Source: Acorus gramineus
Taxonomy: Eukaryota; Streptophyta; Magnoliopsida; Acorales; Acoraceae
Length of the DNA stretch: 64,000 nucleotides
Assembly (NCBI GenBank): GCA_030737835.1
Contig: JAUJYN010000015.1
Location: forward strand, 3,217,685 to 3,281,684
Direction of reading: 5' to 3'
Program-made: the position numbers and the translations under genes
The notes under the pieces: generated by a model
Databases searched by the model: none
Told to the model about the DNA's origin: nothing
What the model saw: the letters and a program-made list of their open reading frames with translations, nothing else
Shown: piece by piece, positions 36,502 to 48,870 of the stretch
How the letters are laid out: each line of letters begins with the position of its first letter
Numbering within the stretch: the stretch's first letter is position 1

Positions 36502-37274
36502 TCGCCTATCAAAGGGTCAAGTCGAGGTAGACCTGGACCCGACCCGTGGTAGGACCCGGTGGGTTTGGGTCTAACTGAGTACCCGGCGGGTCCAGGGAAA
36601 TGTGGACCCGGACCCGTCGGACCCGACCTGGATGGTTGGTAAAAAAAAGGGGAGAGTTCATGAATTTGTTTAACATAATATTCTATTTTAATTTTTTTTG
36701 TAATAAAGCATTATTATTATTAAGACTATGTTTGAATTGGTGTCCTAACACTATGTTTGAACATAATTTTATACAATTCAAATCAAGTAAATGAATTACT
36801 AAACAACATTCAAAACAATAAATACTAACATAAACAACATATTAACCTAAACAATAAACATAACTAATTATACAAGCATTCAAATACAGCAAACTAATTA
36901 ATTATACAAATTCAAAAGTTAATAAGTTAATTGTTCAAAACAAACCTATAGTCTTGTAATATGTGGGCTTAGTTAGTTGTTATGAACTTATGGATATAAT
37001 TTATGAGTTTGTTATGAACTTATAGATACAAAAGTGAGTTAAGAAATAAAATTATGAGTCAACTAATGCTGATAGTCTTGTAATATATGAGCATATATTA
37101 ATAAAACAATTGGATCTCGAGTCCAACGGGTTGGGGTAGGGTGGACCCGGACCTGACTGATTTGTATGTTCGGGTTCACTGGGTCGGGTCTAACTTGGGT
37201 CGGGTCCAAATCAGGTCTGGTATATTACACGTGTAATCGAGTCCGAGTCTGGACCCGATACGTTGACAGGCCTA
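36502..37274. mobile_element. hAT-type MITE with GGGTCGGG subterminal repeats, copy 1
   Basis: The right end TTGACAGGCCTA and a mutated left end (GCCTATCAAAGGGTC) match copy 2 at 37785-38611. Inside, subterminal 'gacccgg' clusters flank an AT-rich centre that matches copy 2 in reverse orientation. The target duplication is no longer recognisable, so it is older or damaged. The 250-340 bp on either side hold nothing recognised. Confidence 0.7.
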
Positions 37275-37784
37275 CTCAAACCCCCCGCCCCCCAAATTCT
37301 CTCTTTATATCTCTCAAATCCATCATGTTTCCCTCTCTTATATTTTTTTTATTTAAAATTTTATTTGATTGAAAATTTTATTACATTATTTATTAAAGTC
37401 ATATATAATATATAAAAGGTTTTGATTTTTATGATTGTACATTATTATTTATCTCTTGGAAGTATGAGATTAAAGCAAACTATTTTGTGTTTTTTTTTTT
37501 TAAAATGTTTTTGTATAGGGGCCTTTTTAATTGTTTAAGATCTAATTAAATAAATCAATTATGATAGATGATCATCGATGATATAAGTACGGGTCAGGAT
37601 CATGGATGACGTAATCCTAAATGTGTAGTATGAAATCATGATAGATGGCTCTGAAGGGATCAAAACATGGACGTCAGACACCGCTAACAACCATGATAGA
37701 TCACCAATAACAACCATCATAAATTGACTCGTGTCGATAGATATTTGTATTCACTATCACCTTCTCCTTAACATTCAGCTTGCC

Positions 37785-38611
37785 TAGGCCTGTCAACGGG
37801 TCGGGTCCAGACCGGACTCGACTCGGACCCGATTACACGTGTAATATACTCGACCCGATTTGGACCTGACCCGAGTTGGACCCGACCCGGCGGACCCGAA
37901 CAAACAAACGGGTCGGTCCGGGTCCACCCCGCCCCGACCCGTTGGACCCGACTGCTTTTTTTAATATATGTTCATATATTATAAGACCATTATTATTAGT
38001 TGATACATAATTTTATTTCTTACTTAACTTATTTTTGTATCTACAAGTTCATAAATCATAATCATAACAAGCCTATAAATCGGTTTGTTTTGGATAATTA
38101 ACTTATTAGTTTTTTGAATTTGTATGATTAATTAGTTTTTTGTATGATTTATATTTATTATTTAGGTTAATATGTTAGTGTTTATTGTTTTGAATGTTGT
38201 TTAGGTTAATATTGTTTTGAATGTTGTTTAGGTTAGTTATGTTTATTATTTAGATTAATATTATTTTTATGTTAGTGATTATTGTTTTGGATGTTGTTTA
38301 ATAATTCATTTACTTCTTTTGAATTGTATAAAATTATATTCAAATATAGTCTCATTAACAATAATCTTTTATTACAAAAAAATTGAAATAGAATGATAAG
38401 GCAAACAAATACATGAGCTCTTCTCTTTTTTTTTTTACCCAACCATCTGGGTCGGGTCGGACCCGGACCCGACCCGGGTCCGACGGGTCCGGGTCCGGGT
38501 CCGGGTCCACATTTCCCCGGACCCGCCGGGTCCTGGGTTGGGCCCGGACCCGTCGGGTCTTGTCACGGGTCGGGTCTGGGTCCACCCCGACCCGACCCGT
38601 TGACAGGCCTA
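37785..38611. mobile_element. hAT-type MITE with GGGTCGGG subterminal repeats, copy 2
   Basis: Perfect ends TAGGCCTGTCAACGGGTCGG and its inverse, with a perfect 8-bp target duplication AGCTTGCC at 37777-37784 and 38612-38619. Dense GGGTCGGGTCC-type repeats lie within about 150 bp of each end and are probably transposase-binding sites; the centre is AT-rich and non-coding. The intact ends point to a younger insertion than copy 1. Confidence 0.9.
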
Positions 38612-38653
38612 AGCTTGCCTTTAACAGATCTCAAGGGACAACAATAAACTACT

Positions 38654-41536
38654 TAAAATTCATATAACTGACTCACCTTTTTTTTTTTTAAGTTCATATG
38701 ATCCCGTAAAAATAATTATATAAATTCAAATAACTTTCTGAGTTAAAACTTTCACTAACAGATGAGGAATATTCTATGAATATTATGTTTTGTTAAGCCT
38801 GACTAAAAATATAATATATCAAAATCCACAATTTGTTAAAAAATTTCTATACGTGAAGATTTTACTCATTCGGATTGATTACAAAACTCTATTTAGAAGG
38901 GTAAAAGGGTCTTGCTACATGGGCTTTAAATTTTAAGCTCCATTGAGAAGCCTCAATAGGTGTCATTACCTGATTAGTTACTTGTTTGACTTTTTAAAAA
39001 GTTAAAAAGAACAAATACAGTAGTACCCTTCTTAATATTTGAGTTTTTTTACTCCCAATAAAACAAATCCCTCGTTAATCGGATTGTATAACCGTCTCCT
39101 ACCACTATCTCTTTGAAAAATTTCCTTTTTATCCTCCTAAGGTTCCCGCCACTTCAAAAAAATTTTTCGGCCGGCCTCCTCATCTCTGACGACCATCATC
39201 ACCACTTTTGGATTTCTCTCGTCGCCCTCTGTCATATAAGAGGTGGATCAACTACATTTCGAGCCCTCCTCTAACCTCTACCTACATTTTTTTTCAGTTA
39301 CAACTACAAATACAGATGAATATATTAGAATTTTAGATACAAATGAATATATTATTTGTTTTAGATACATATACAGATTTGGATACAGTTTTATATTAGG
39401 TTTTTCAGATACGCATGTATCTCAAAATTTTAGATACAGATTTCATATATAATATTAAGATACAGTTATGAATCAGATTTTCAAATGAAACAATTATGGT
39501 CTACATGTTAATGAGCAATACATAGATGATTAATAAAAGTCTTTAAATATACACAACAATAAGCAATTAGATATTAATCAGATATACATTTGTGGAGGGT
39601 GAAATTAGGTCCTCCCTTCCGGGGCTAGATCTTCGCCGATCCAGGCTTTTGTTGTAGATCCGAGACGATGTTGATGCCAACACTTTTTCACAACGTCATG
39701 TGGCAAACCTCCAATACCTGTCGTCGTCGTCGTCCTCGTTCTCCTTCTTCGGATTTCGTGTACCTGAAACTCACACCAGTGTAGTGCCGACTAACGCCCC
39801 TTTAACGCTCAAGTTAATCACCTCCTTGTGAGAAGAACTTGGAATTCTTGAGTATGAGTAGGGGGAGAGAGAGTGCTTGCATACCTTGAGGGGGAGATGA
39901 AGTTCATCTTTTATACCTGAGAAGGGGCGTGCCGAGCTTGGCCTCGTGGAGTAACCATATCATGATATGGAATCTCCACGTGGCTCTTGGATCTGCGGAT
40001 ATGTGTCACCTAGGGATTGCTATTATGTAACCGCTTTTTCTGACATCAAGTCCTTTTTCTGTGTCGGGGAGTATTCCCTTGGCTAACCGTTATTTTGTCG
40101 GGGTAGACATATGGTCGACCTGCTTTTCAGTTCGGGTATTATGGTTTGGACGGCTCATACATCAGGTTGGGCATCTTGTACTCTGCCATCTTGACTCGGT
40201 TGGGCAGCGTTAAGTGTCCGTTCTTAGTCGGTCAGGATTTAGGCGTCCGACCCGCAGTGTATGTCCAACTTGACCCGGTCGGGCAATGTCATTTGCCCAA
40301 CCTGATGGGGAATATGGGCCTGGCCTGTGCGCTTTCTCACCTTAGGCTTCATTTTAATCATTATGGGCTAATTTATGCTTAATTCCCATACTTATGCAAT
40401 CTTGTTCCTTATTCCCTTTGATGACGAATTCGGTCTCCTACAACATTAATCAAATCCATAGAAATAAAAATATCAAACATCAAATTATGCTGGATAAATA
40501 ATTCAAATACACGTGAATATGGAATTTGAATGAACAACTTTACATTAGGTCCACATGCTAATAGGGCATTGCCATGATATTATCAGATGTTTGTGATATT
40601 AAAATACAGTATATATGTATTTGAAATTCATATAAAACATAATGGTCCATATGCTAATAGGGCAATGCTTTGATGATTAATTTGTATCCTTAAAAATACA
40701 TGACACAAACAACTAAATTTTTTTTTGACTTACATTAATCAAATCATCAGAACAAACAAAACATACAAAGCATAGGCTGCATATCTGATTTGATGAACAC
40801 AATTTGCGTTTATAATTTAGATACACCTCTGTATCTAGATTCAAGCAAAAATACATCCTCACGAAAGTAAATCATGATTCAAAAATGAATCTAGAAGATT
40901 AAACGTTCCCAAACTTAGATCAGATTGTTTTAGACGAATCAATTGCTTGGCCTGATACGATCACCCCACAAACATATCACAAAATAAAAAGCTGCAATCA
41001 GGATCGAGATCCTCGCAAAAACTGCAATCTAGATTTGGTTTTCCGGTCTTCTAAAATAGACGAATCAATTTTGTATTTCGTAAACACAATTTCTTTCAAT
41101 TGAATTGTTTGTTTTCAAAAAAAGAAATAAACAACAAATATAATGAAATCATAACCACCTCCATCGATTGTGGGATCGGTTACGCATATTTGGCAATTAA
41201 GGGTAAATGAGATATTTCAACTTTGCTAGCTCTACCCACCAAAAAAAAAAAAATTTGCCACCTCATGGTGCTTGCGATGGGGGCTATCAATTGAGGCCCA
41301 AAAATCATTATTGGGGGTAAAATCTTTGTAGGGTGTTTCTGGTATACTATTTTTTCAAGCAAGGTAAACCAGACAGAATATTTACAGAATAATCATAATC
41401 TATCAACGAAAATTTAACTTAATGGGTTATTTGGATTTGCATAAGTGTTTTCACGGGTTGTATGGACTTTAGAAAAAGTGAGGGGGTTATATGGATTTTA
41501 GGCAGTTTACAGGGGGTTATTTGGATTTTTCTCTAA
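38654..41536. mobile_element. Degraded Mutator-like element containing a solo LTR
   Basis: The left part has 'aaaattcatataac', 'gagttaaaactttcac' and 'gaggaatattcta'. The right part has 'gacagaatatttac', 'atctatcaacg' and repeated 'gggttatatggatttt'. These correspond to the left and right terminal repeats of the Mutator elements at 47936-54954. The interior has 'agatacanat'-type repeats but no transposase. Borders and target duplication are unclear. The LTR at 39591-40442 inserted later. Confidence 0.5.
39591..40442 (-). mobile_element. Solo LTR, gypsy-type family D
   Basis: On the minus strand it begins TGTAGGAGACCGAATTCG and ends CCCTCCACA. The target duplication ACATT at 39586-39590 and 40443-40447 is perfect, and no internal region follows, so it is a solo LTR of 852 bp. 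A TATAAAAG box (39908-39915) and a CACGTG motif (39977-39982) mark its promoter. It is the same family as the 5' LTR at 60831. Confidence 0.9.
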
Positions 41537-41620
41537 AATTTATCATCATATGAATTAAACACTGGCATTTTAGTTAGTAAATGGTAAGAGTTGGCTTCTC
41601 TAGAAAATTGGGTGATATCG

Positions 41621-44600
41621 TGTAACAACTGTGAATTTTAGGCCTTGAATTAAATTGCTTTTGTAGTGTGTTTAGTATCCCAAAATTTTTATAATTTGGC
41701 ATGGTTGAATTCTTTGTTTCGTTGGCTGTCCCACGTCTCTTACAGATCGTACACCGGATGCGTATAGGTCAAGTTATGGACCAAACCGTAGCAGGGTGTC
41801 AGACAGCGGATCTTATAGGTGTCGTCAGGAACCTAGGCGATGGCTCTTGGTGGAGCCGTCGAGTGATTAAGCGACGGGCTCAATAAAAGCCGTCGATCTG
41901 GGCGGAATTTGAATTCAAAATTTTAGACATTTTTTGAAGGAACAATGGCATTGAATGTGGTTATTCGGGTTTGATGGTGTCATAAATTTTGTCCCCACGT
42001 GTTTTCAGTTATTAAATCCTTCCTTTTCTCTCCCTTTTTGGCATTGAAACCAAAACCCTAAAATTTTAGTCTTCTCTTCGGCACAATTGGTTGGGGCATC
42101 GGGAAATACTGTCACGCCCCAGGGCGGCCGTCCACGAGACGTGGGAATAATAAAATATCAGCTATCAATACCTGAGGTCAATAAAGACTCCAACAACAAC
42201 ACACAAGGTGGCAAAGCAAGGATAATGATAACTGACTGAAAAGCGGAAGCATAATATATAAACAATGTCTGTAAATCAAAACATTATTACAGACTCGAAT
42301 ACACAATCACTGTCCTGTGAGAGCCAAGTCTAGACCAAAGAAAATACAACCTGTGCCACATGCACGATTTACAATACATACAATGACTCTAGGACTGCTG
42401 ACAGCCTCGCACTCGCCATCCGCCGGAAGAACGCTCCACGCCCATAAGACCACGCCACAGGAAAGCTCCAGCTCCACGTCCAACACTGCCCCTGAAACAA
42501 TATGCGAGGGGTGAGCTACAAGCTCAGTGAGTGGCTGGAAACCAATCACCATACAACAGTTCAATACATAAACCATTCCCTTTCAAGGTAAACATGGGTG
42601 GAAACCCATGGATAACAGGGTCACGTGGCAGCGCGACCAACCTCACCCTCACCCTCACTCCCGGAGGGAGACTCTTGGGACTTTTGGGGAGAGACCATAC
42701 CGTTGGTCGAGGAGACCCGGGATTACTGGTCCACACAACACTACTGGAACATCTACATCGGGATAACTGCCCCACGATGTCTTTGAACATCGATACACAA
42801 CCGGACCCAACAACTATGGGAACGGACGAACAACGAATGGGTCACGCGGCGATGTGTCTTCACCTCATCCTCACCCTCACCCCTTAGAGGTGACATAGGA
42901 CTTTTGAAAGAGACTTAGACTGCTCTACACCCTTGGTCCACCGGTAGCCCTTTCCCCACGTAGCCTCTACCTGGTATACTCCCACGATCAGTACGCTTCT
43001 GAATGCATCGGTGGTACCTACGGATGGGAGCCCTCTATCAGGACAGCTTTAACGCCGGGGAGTTCCTACATCGGATCCAACGAAGGGGAGAACGATTTCA
43101 CGCTCGCAATATCATTCGTTAACCCTCTCCCGGGTAGCCTCTACCTGGTATACTCCCACGATCAGTACGCTCCCGATGCATCGGTGGTACCTACGGATGG
43201 GAGCCCTCTATCAGGACAGCTACAACCCGGGCCTCTTCAACACGGACGACATTGGGAGTAAACATTCCATGTTCGCAAAGCGAACCCAATGGAAAACAAC
43301 TACTCTCGATAATCATTTATCGAGATATCGAATACTACTGTACTCCCACACCGTTGCGTCGCTTAGACACAAAGGGGTTGCCTCTGCTCTCACATAGAAA
43401 TAATCCCATAAGCTAATGAATCCTCCTGAATTCCAAATGAGTGCATCGCTCGGATGCACGGGGCGATTGCATCGCTAGCGCACTAACTAATAAGGTACAA
43501 CCCAACAGCGGGTCATACCCACGCCTATTTCAGATAGGCCTAATTAGTTTTAACATGCGCATATATTTTAGAGGAGAATTTAATCTTAGTTGTGTGCATG
43601 AACCATATGCACGATCACATATCAATTAATCATAGGGATACTCCCTAATCATATATTTACATCATAATAAATCATACAACATGCATACATGGTCATTAAT
43701 CACATAAACATACAAAATATACTCTAATATCCGTTGGATATCGCCAACTTAAAAGAAAGGGTCAAGCGCGATCTCGCGCACTAACAGGTGCATGCCAATA
43801 TTCCAAACGAACCTGAGTCGAGTAGGAAATCGCCTCTACTTACTCAGTTCATTCAGAGGGAGAGGGCGAGAGAGATCATCATCTCATGCAGCTGGTCATA
43901 GCTTTGCCCCATTAGCATGGGCGCAACAGCTACACCACGCCCTCGAGTCTTATCGCAAGGGAATATTAGGCAGGTGCCCGTTATTAACCCAGACTTAATC
44001 ATACTATATATTTCCATTAATATGGTGGGAGTAGTATTACAATACTACCTAAGACATGTCATATTCTATACATCCATACACATTTACAACATACATGCCC
44101 ATACTAGAGGGGCTCATGCAACACAATCATTCATACATGAATACAATACATGTATATAAGCCTAACATGCAAGATATCTACATATTATAGCTTAAGCATG
44201 GCCATACTACTTATCTACACAAGTAGTATAGCTAGGGGCCCCATCGATGCGCGACGCGCGACTACGCGCGTCGAGCGCATCCCGAGAGGGGGGGGGGGGG
44301 ATTGGATCAAACCAATCACCATACAACCCTGGACCTCGCGCATCCCATCCGATGAGATCTGCAAGGTAGGGCATCAAATTTGGTGAGTAACATCACAATT
44401 TAACACTTAGAAATCATTAGAAATACTAAAGACTTAGACATGCACGCATACGGGCTCGCACGCATGCGAGCACGCGCGTACGCACGCATGCCTGGGTGCC
44501 CCAGCACCTACCCGAGACCCTGGGCAGCCCCGTGCATGCCCCAGCACGTGGACGCGCGCGCGCGCACTGGTGCCCAGCCGTGTGCCCAGGCGCACTGCCC

Positions 44601-47600
44601 CGCACGCGCGCACGCTCGCGCGCCCACTCCGCGCGCCCGCCTGCGCCTGCCAGCGCCCTCCTGCGCGCGCGCCAGCGCGCAGACAGCCTCCTGCGCGCGC
44701 CCAGCCTTCCCTAACCCCTTTTAACCCCTCCTCCACACTTCTCACTCACCCTAAACCAATTACCTAGCATGCATGACCTCCCCACAACCCCCTAAGCCAT
44801 GAAAAACCAAGAAAAGAAGGGGAAGAGCTCACCTTGGGAGGGGGAATGAAAGGGGGAGATTCGGGGGCCCTCGATGCACCCGCGACCACCTCAACCACCA
44901 CCACCACTACCACCACCTCCTCAGCCCTCCCTCAGCCTCCTTTGGCTGCAATCAGGGGGGGGGGGTAGTTCATGAAAAGGTGTTTGAGAGAGAGGAGATC
45001 AACAACTACAACAACACCTACACAAAGTTTTCTCTTCTTCCTTCACCTTCTCCTTCTCTTCTCTTTGAGGAAAAATCACAAACACATGGGGGGGCATTGA
45101 AAGAGAGGAAGAGAGACCCTAGAGAGGTAGACGTGGGGTGTGAGAGAGAGAGATATATATATTTTGGGCAAATAAATATCTAAAAGAGGGATAGAAATGA
45201 CCAATTCATCCCTAACTAGAAATTCTGTACATGCTTCACTATAACAGCCATAACTTCCTCAATATAGCTCCGAATTGCACAATTCAAAATCCGTTGGAAA
45301 GCCAAGAAGATTATCTACAACTTTCATGTTTATGCCAAGATCAAATAATCTCTCCAGCTATTCCGAAATGTGAGCTAAACATTGAACAGGGCTGCTGCCA
45401 GAATTTTTCATCCCCGGGGTATACTTGGAAAAATATCCATAACTTTTACTACATGAATCCAGTTGATCTAATTCCACTTTTGTATGAAAGCTAACTCAAA
45501 ACTGAGCATCTCATAATAAAATCATATTTAAACCTCTTCATCTTGGATTTTAACAAAATTAAATCCAAATACCAATTCAGAAATACATAACTTCTAGGAG
45601 AAAAATTATGTAGCCAAATTTTCAATCAGAGCGCTCCGACTCCTGCAGGTGGCTAAAAGCCAAAATTTTAGCGACTCCGATCAAAAAAAAAAAGGCTCCA
45701 AATGGCACAGGCATAACAAATACAAGGTCAACGAAGTTTTGGTGAGTATTCTAAAGAGTTTTAAAGAGCTTTTAAATTGTGATGAGTCCCTTTGAATGTT
45801 ATCTGCATATGATCTTATATTTCTTGGGTTTTCAAACAAAGAGAAAAGTTTTCTTCTTATTCTTGGATGATATTGTATGAATTCGGGTCTGGTATTATAT
45901 CAATGAATAGTAAACGATTTTGTGATGTTTTACAAGTTTTGATGATGGTCATTTAAATCTCAACATATATACATTAGAAGTTATGATTTCTTAAGTTTCT
46001 TATTGGACTTTTCCCATAGTTTCAATATGATTAAAAGGGTTTTGGATCTTATGTTATAACTATGATATGATCATGCTTTTAAGATAGTTTGCAAGTTTTC
46101 ATGTGAAGATAAATACGCTTAGGTAGACACCTTGATTAGGTTAGTTCATTTAAGCAAGAAATCATGTTTTAAGATATTTTAAAGAATGTTTCGGCCCCTA
46201 TATGCATAGATCCAAATCAATGTCGTGTTTTCATGATTTTTGAAGATTTAAACGAAGATCCATTTAATTATTTATTCCTATGATAAATCTCGGGTTTCAA
46301 AGATGTTTCAATGAGTTTTGATTTGGTTTTTAATCGGATTTTTGTACGTATGATTTTATTTCGACAATTGATTCTTTTTGATAAACAAACGTTTTAAAAA
46401 CGATTCGTGTAGAGCTTTCAATGATGAAAACGTGTTTGGATAAAAAATAAAATTTTTTTTTGGGTTTCAAGCTTTTTGCCTCGGACGGCTCTGATGAGAG
46501 CCGTCGGGGCATATTTCGGACTGCCCCTAAGGGAGCCGTCGGGTTGGTCAGTGACGGTCCTTGTGGGAGTCGCCAGTTGCTGCATGTATGGGTACCATCA
46601 GGTTCCATACTGTATGTACGTATTTTGATCAGTTCACATCGTTTCAGGTCTGACTAGATTGCTTTAGGCCTTCAGGGGTTGTTTTTGTGTCATTGAACCT
46701 AAGGTGAGTGGGTCTAGTCTCCTATATAGTTTTGAAAGATTTTATGAATGATTTAAATTGCTATTTTATGTATAACTTTGAGCATGCCATATTATATAGG
46801 CTGATGCCTCATTACTTATTGTGTTGGAAAATATGAATATTTCAAAACTGCCGCATGCATATATATTGGAATATTTAAAATGTTAAAAACATGCGGTTGA
46901 TCATGCATGCATCGCATCGCCTAGGTGGCGTAGCCTAGGTGGCTCAGTCTAGGTGACTATGGTTCAGAATGGACCTTAGTCTAGGTGACTTATGTCTAGG
47001 TGACACGATTTCCTGAGTGAAATCCTTATGGCTAGGTGCCATGGAATACAGGCATGTGTGTCCGTTGCATTCATTTGCATCATATGGCTTGAGAAAGTTC
47101 ATTTGAAATTATGCATCAAAATACTATTCTTATTTAAGTTATGATTATTGATGAATTGTTATATATATGCAATTGTTTCGGCAATATTTTATGAAGGTTG
47201 TTATTTTGAAAATATATTATATTATTGGGACGAAAAGATCTATTCATTGAGCGTGTGGTAGCTCACCCCTCTTTTCCCAACCTTTTAGAGTAGCTGTTGG
47301 TGGTCATCGATCTCGGTGGTGGCGATCGTAGTTCGTGCGTTTATCTTTCGTTGCATCTAGGTGGTTGAATAAGTCTTTCATTGGCATGAAGTTTTCTTTA
47401 GTCCCTTTTAGTAAAACAGTTGGATGTTTGAGTTAAACTATTTTGTGTGTAATTATCCGCGTTTAGGATGAATTATGTTTAGATCCTGGTTATGTTTTAT
47501 CATTGGTATGATTAAATAAATCTCTTATGTTTTCAAAATATGTGACTCGTGTTTTATCGAGGAAATTGAGTAACGGACCGTATTCGAGCTTCAAAATGGA

Positions 47601-47623
47601 GTCTTGGGTACAGGGGCGTTACA
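41621..47623 (+). mobile_element. Solo LTR of family B, split by an A element
   Basis: Begins TGTAACAACTGTG and ends GGGGCGTTACA. The flanks TATCG (41616-41620) and TATTG (47624-47628) look like a 5-bp target duplication with one C-to-T change. The B sequence is 41621-42109 plus 45724-47623, about 2.39 kb; the A LTR sits between. It aligns with 56042-58834 along its length: hairpin clusters at about 41800-41902 and 46484-46572, a CACGTG at 41996-42001, and tandem 'ctaggtgg' motifs near 46920-47040. No coding region is seen. Confidence 0.85.
42110..45718 (+). mobile_element. Solo LTR of family A (3.6 kb), copy 1
   Basis: Begins TGTCACGCCCCAGGGCGG and ends GGCATAACA, probably GGCGTGACA before CpG decay. 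It is flanked by AATAC at 42105-42109 and 45719-45723. It interrupts the B LTR, and B resumes directly afterwards. Features include CTCACC-rich repeats near 42640-42670, doubled 'ggtagcctctacctgg' blocks at about 42959 and 43133, an alternating GC tract at about 44437-44700 and a run of about 13 G near 44287. The 85-codon frames near 45231 and the GC-tract frames are not convincing genes. Confidence 0.85.
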
Positions 47624-48870
47624 TATTGATTGAGAGAATTCCATGTGGGATGAATAAGGTGATACACATGGATACTCATGAGTCGATAAAAAAAAAAATG
47701 AAAAACAAAAAAAGCCCGTACATAGTTTTAATTTGAACATCATTAATCCCACCAACCAATTCGATAATCTCCCTATCAACATTCTTTTATAAAAATTAGT
47801 AGTCTTCTTGTCAACCATTGTTTAAACGGTCGACAATCGCCATGACAACACTGTTAACCATATTTGATAGAAACTTTACAACATTGAGCTATTGACCTGA
47901 GAGGGCTTGTTTGACCACATTCAATATACATTAAAGGGAAAAATCCATATAAACCACTACAAATATACAAAAATATAGGTAACCCCCTCCATTCTTCAAA
48001 AATCCAAATAACCCCCTGAAAACATACCCAAAATCCAAAACAGCCCTTCTCTTCTGTTAGTTAAGTCAATCGAAGGTTAACACAACTTAAACTCAATGTC
48101 AGAAATTACCATTATGCCCTCTTATTAAACCCAATGATAAACCCTAAAACATTTCATTCACTCTCTGCAACTTTCATTCACCATCATCGCCGCTTTCATC
48201 CACCCTTATCGCTGCTACCCCTTTTGTCTCCGCCTCTAATCACCGACAATCTCCTCACGCATTGTCATCATCGTTGGCCCCCTTTCCTCTGCCTCTGCTC
48301 ACCGACGATCTCCTCACGCATTCTCATCGCATTCTTTTTCATATTGCATTCTCATCGTTGGCCCCCTCACTCATTCTTTTTCATATTGCATTTGTGAAGT
48401 TATGTTTCTAGGTGTTTTCTGAAAATTACTACTGTCATACATATTCTTAGTACCTTGATTTTTGGGATAGTTTTATGTGTGTTCTAATTGTTATTTGGGT
48501 TTTATACATGGTTTATGATACATAAAAATGGATGAAGACACCTTATACAAGGTGACCTTTGTCTATGTGGTGCTAAATGACTAAATGAAGTTTGCAAAGA
48601 CAATTAACAAGTTAAAAAACCAGAAATTACAGCATATGCATAAAGATCAAAGGAAAAAAATGGTTTATGCATTTTATCAAACATATGAAATGCATGATAT
48701 GAAATCCCTCACCATTTCAAACATTGAAGTGAATCTAGGGATCTATGAACACAATAGAGATCAGCAATGGCTGATGGGGATGGGTTAACCAGTACGGATT
48801 GACAATGGTTCATCAATGGTTGTTTTAAGGGACCAAATGAAGAAGAAGACCAATAAAGGTTAAAAATATA

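Noticed and set aside
44434..44767. Open frames of 65-103 codons on both strands in A copy 1
   Set aside because: Same GC-tract effect as in copy 2; no conserved product.
45231..45494. 87-codon frame in A copy 1, with a similar but frameshifted version in copy 2 (49053-49321)
   Set aside because: Similarity between copies is expected because both are the same repeat. Copy 2 is frameshifted, so there is no sign of coding constraint.
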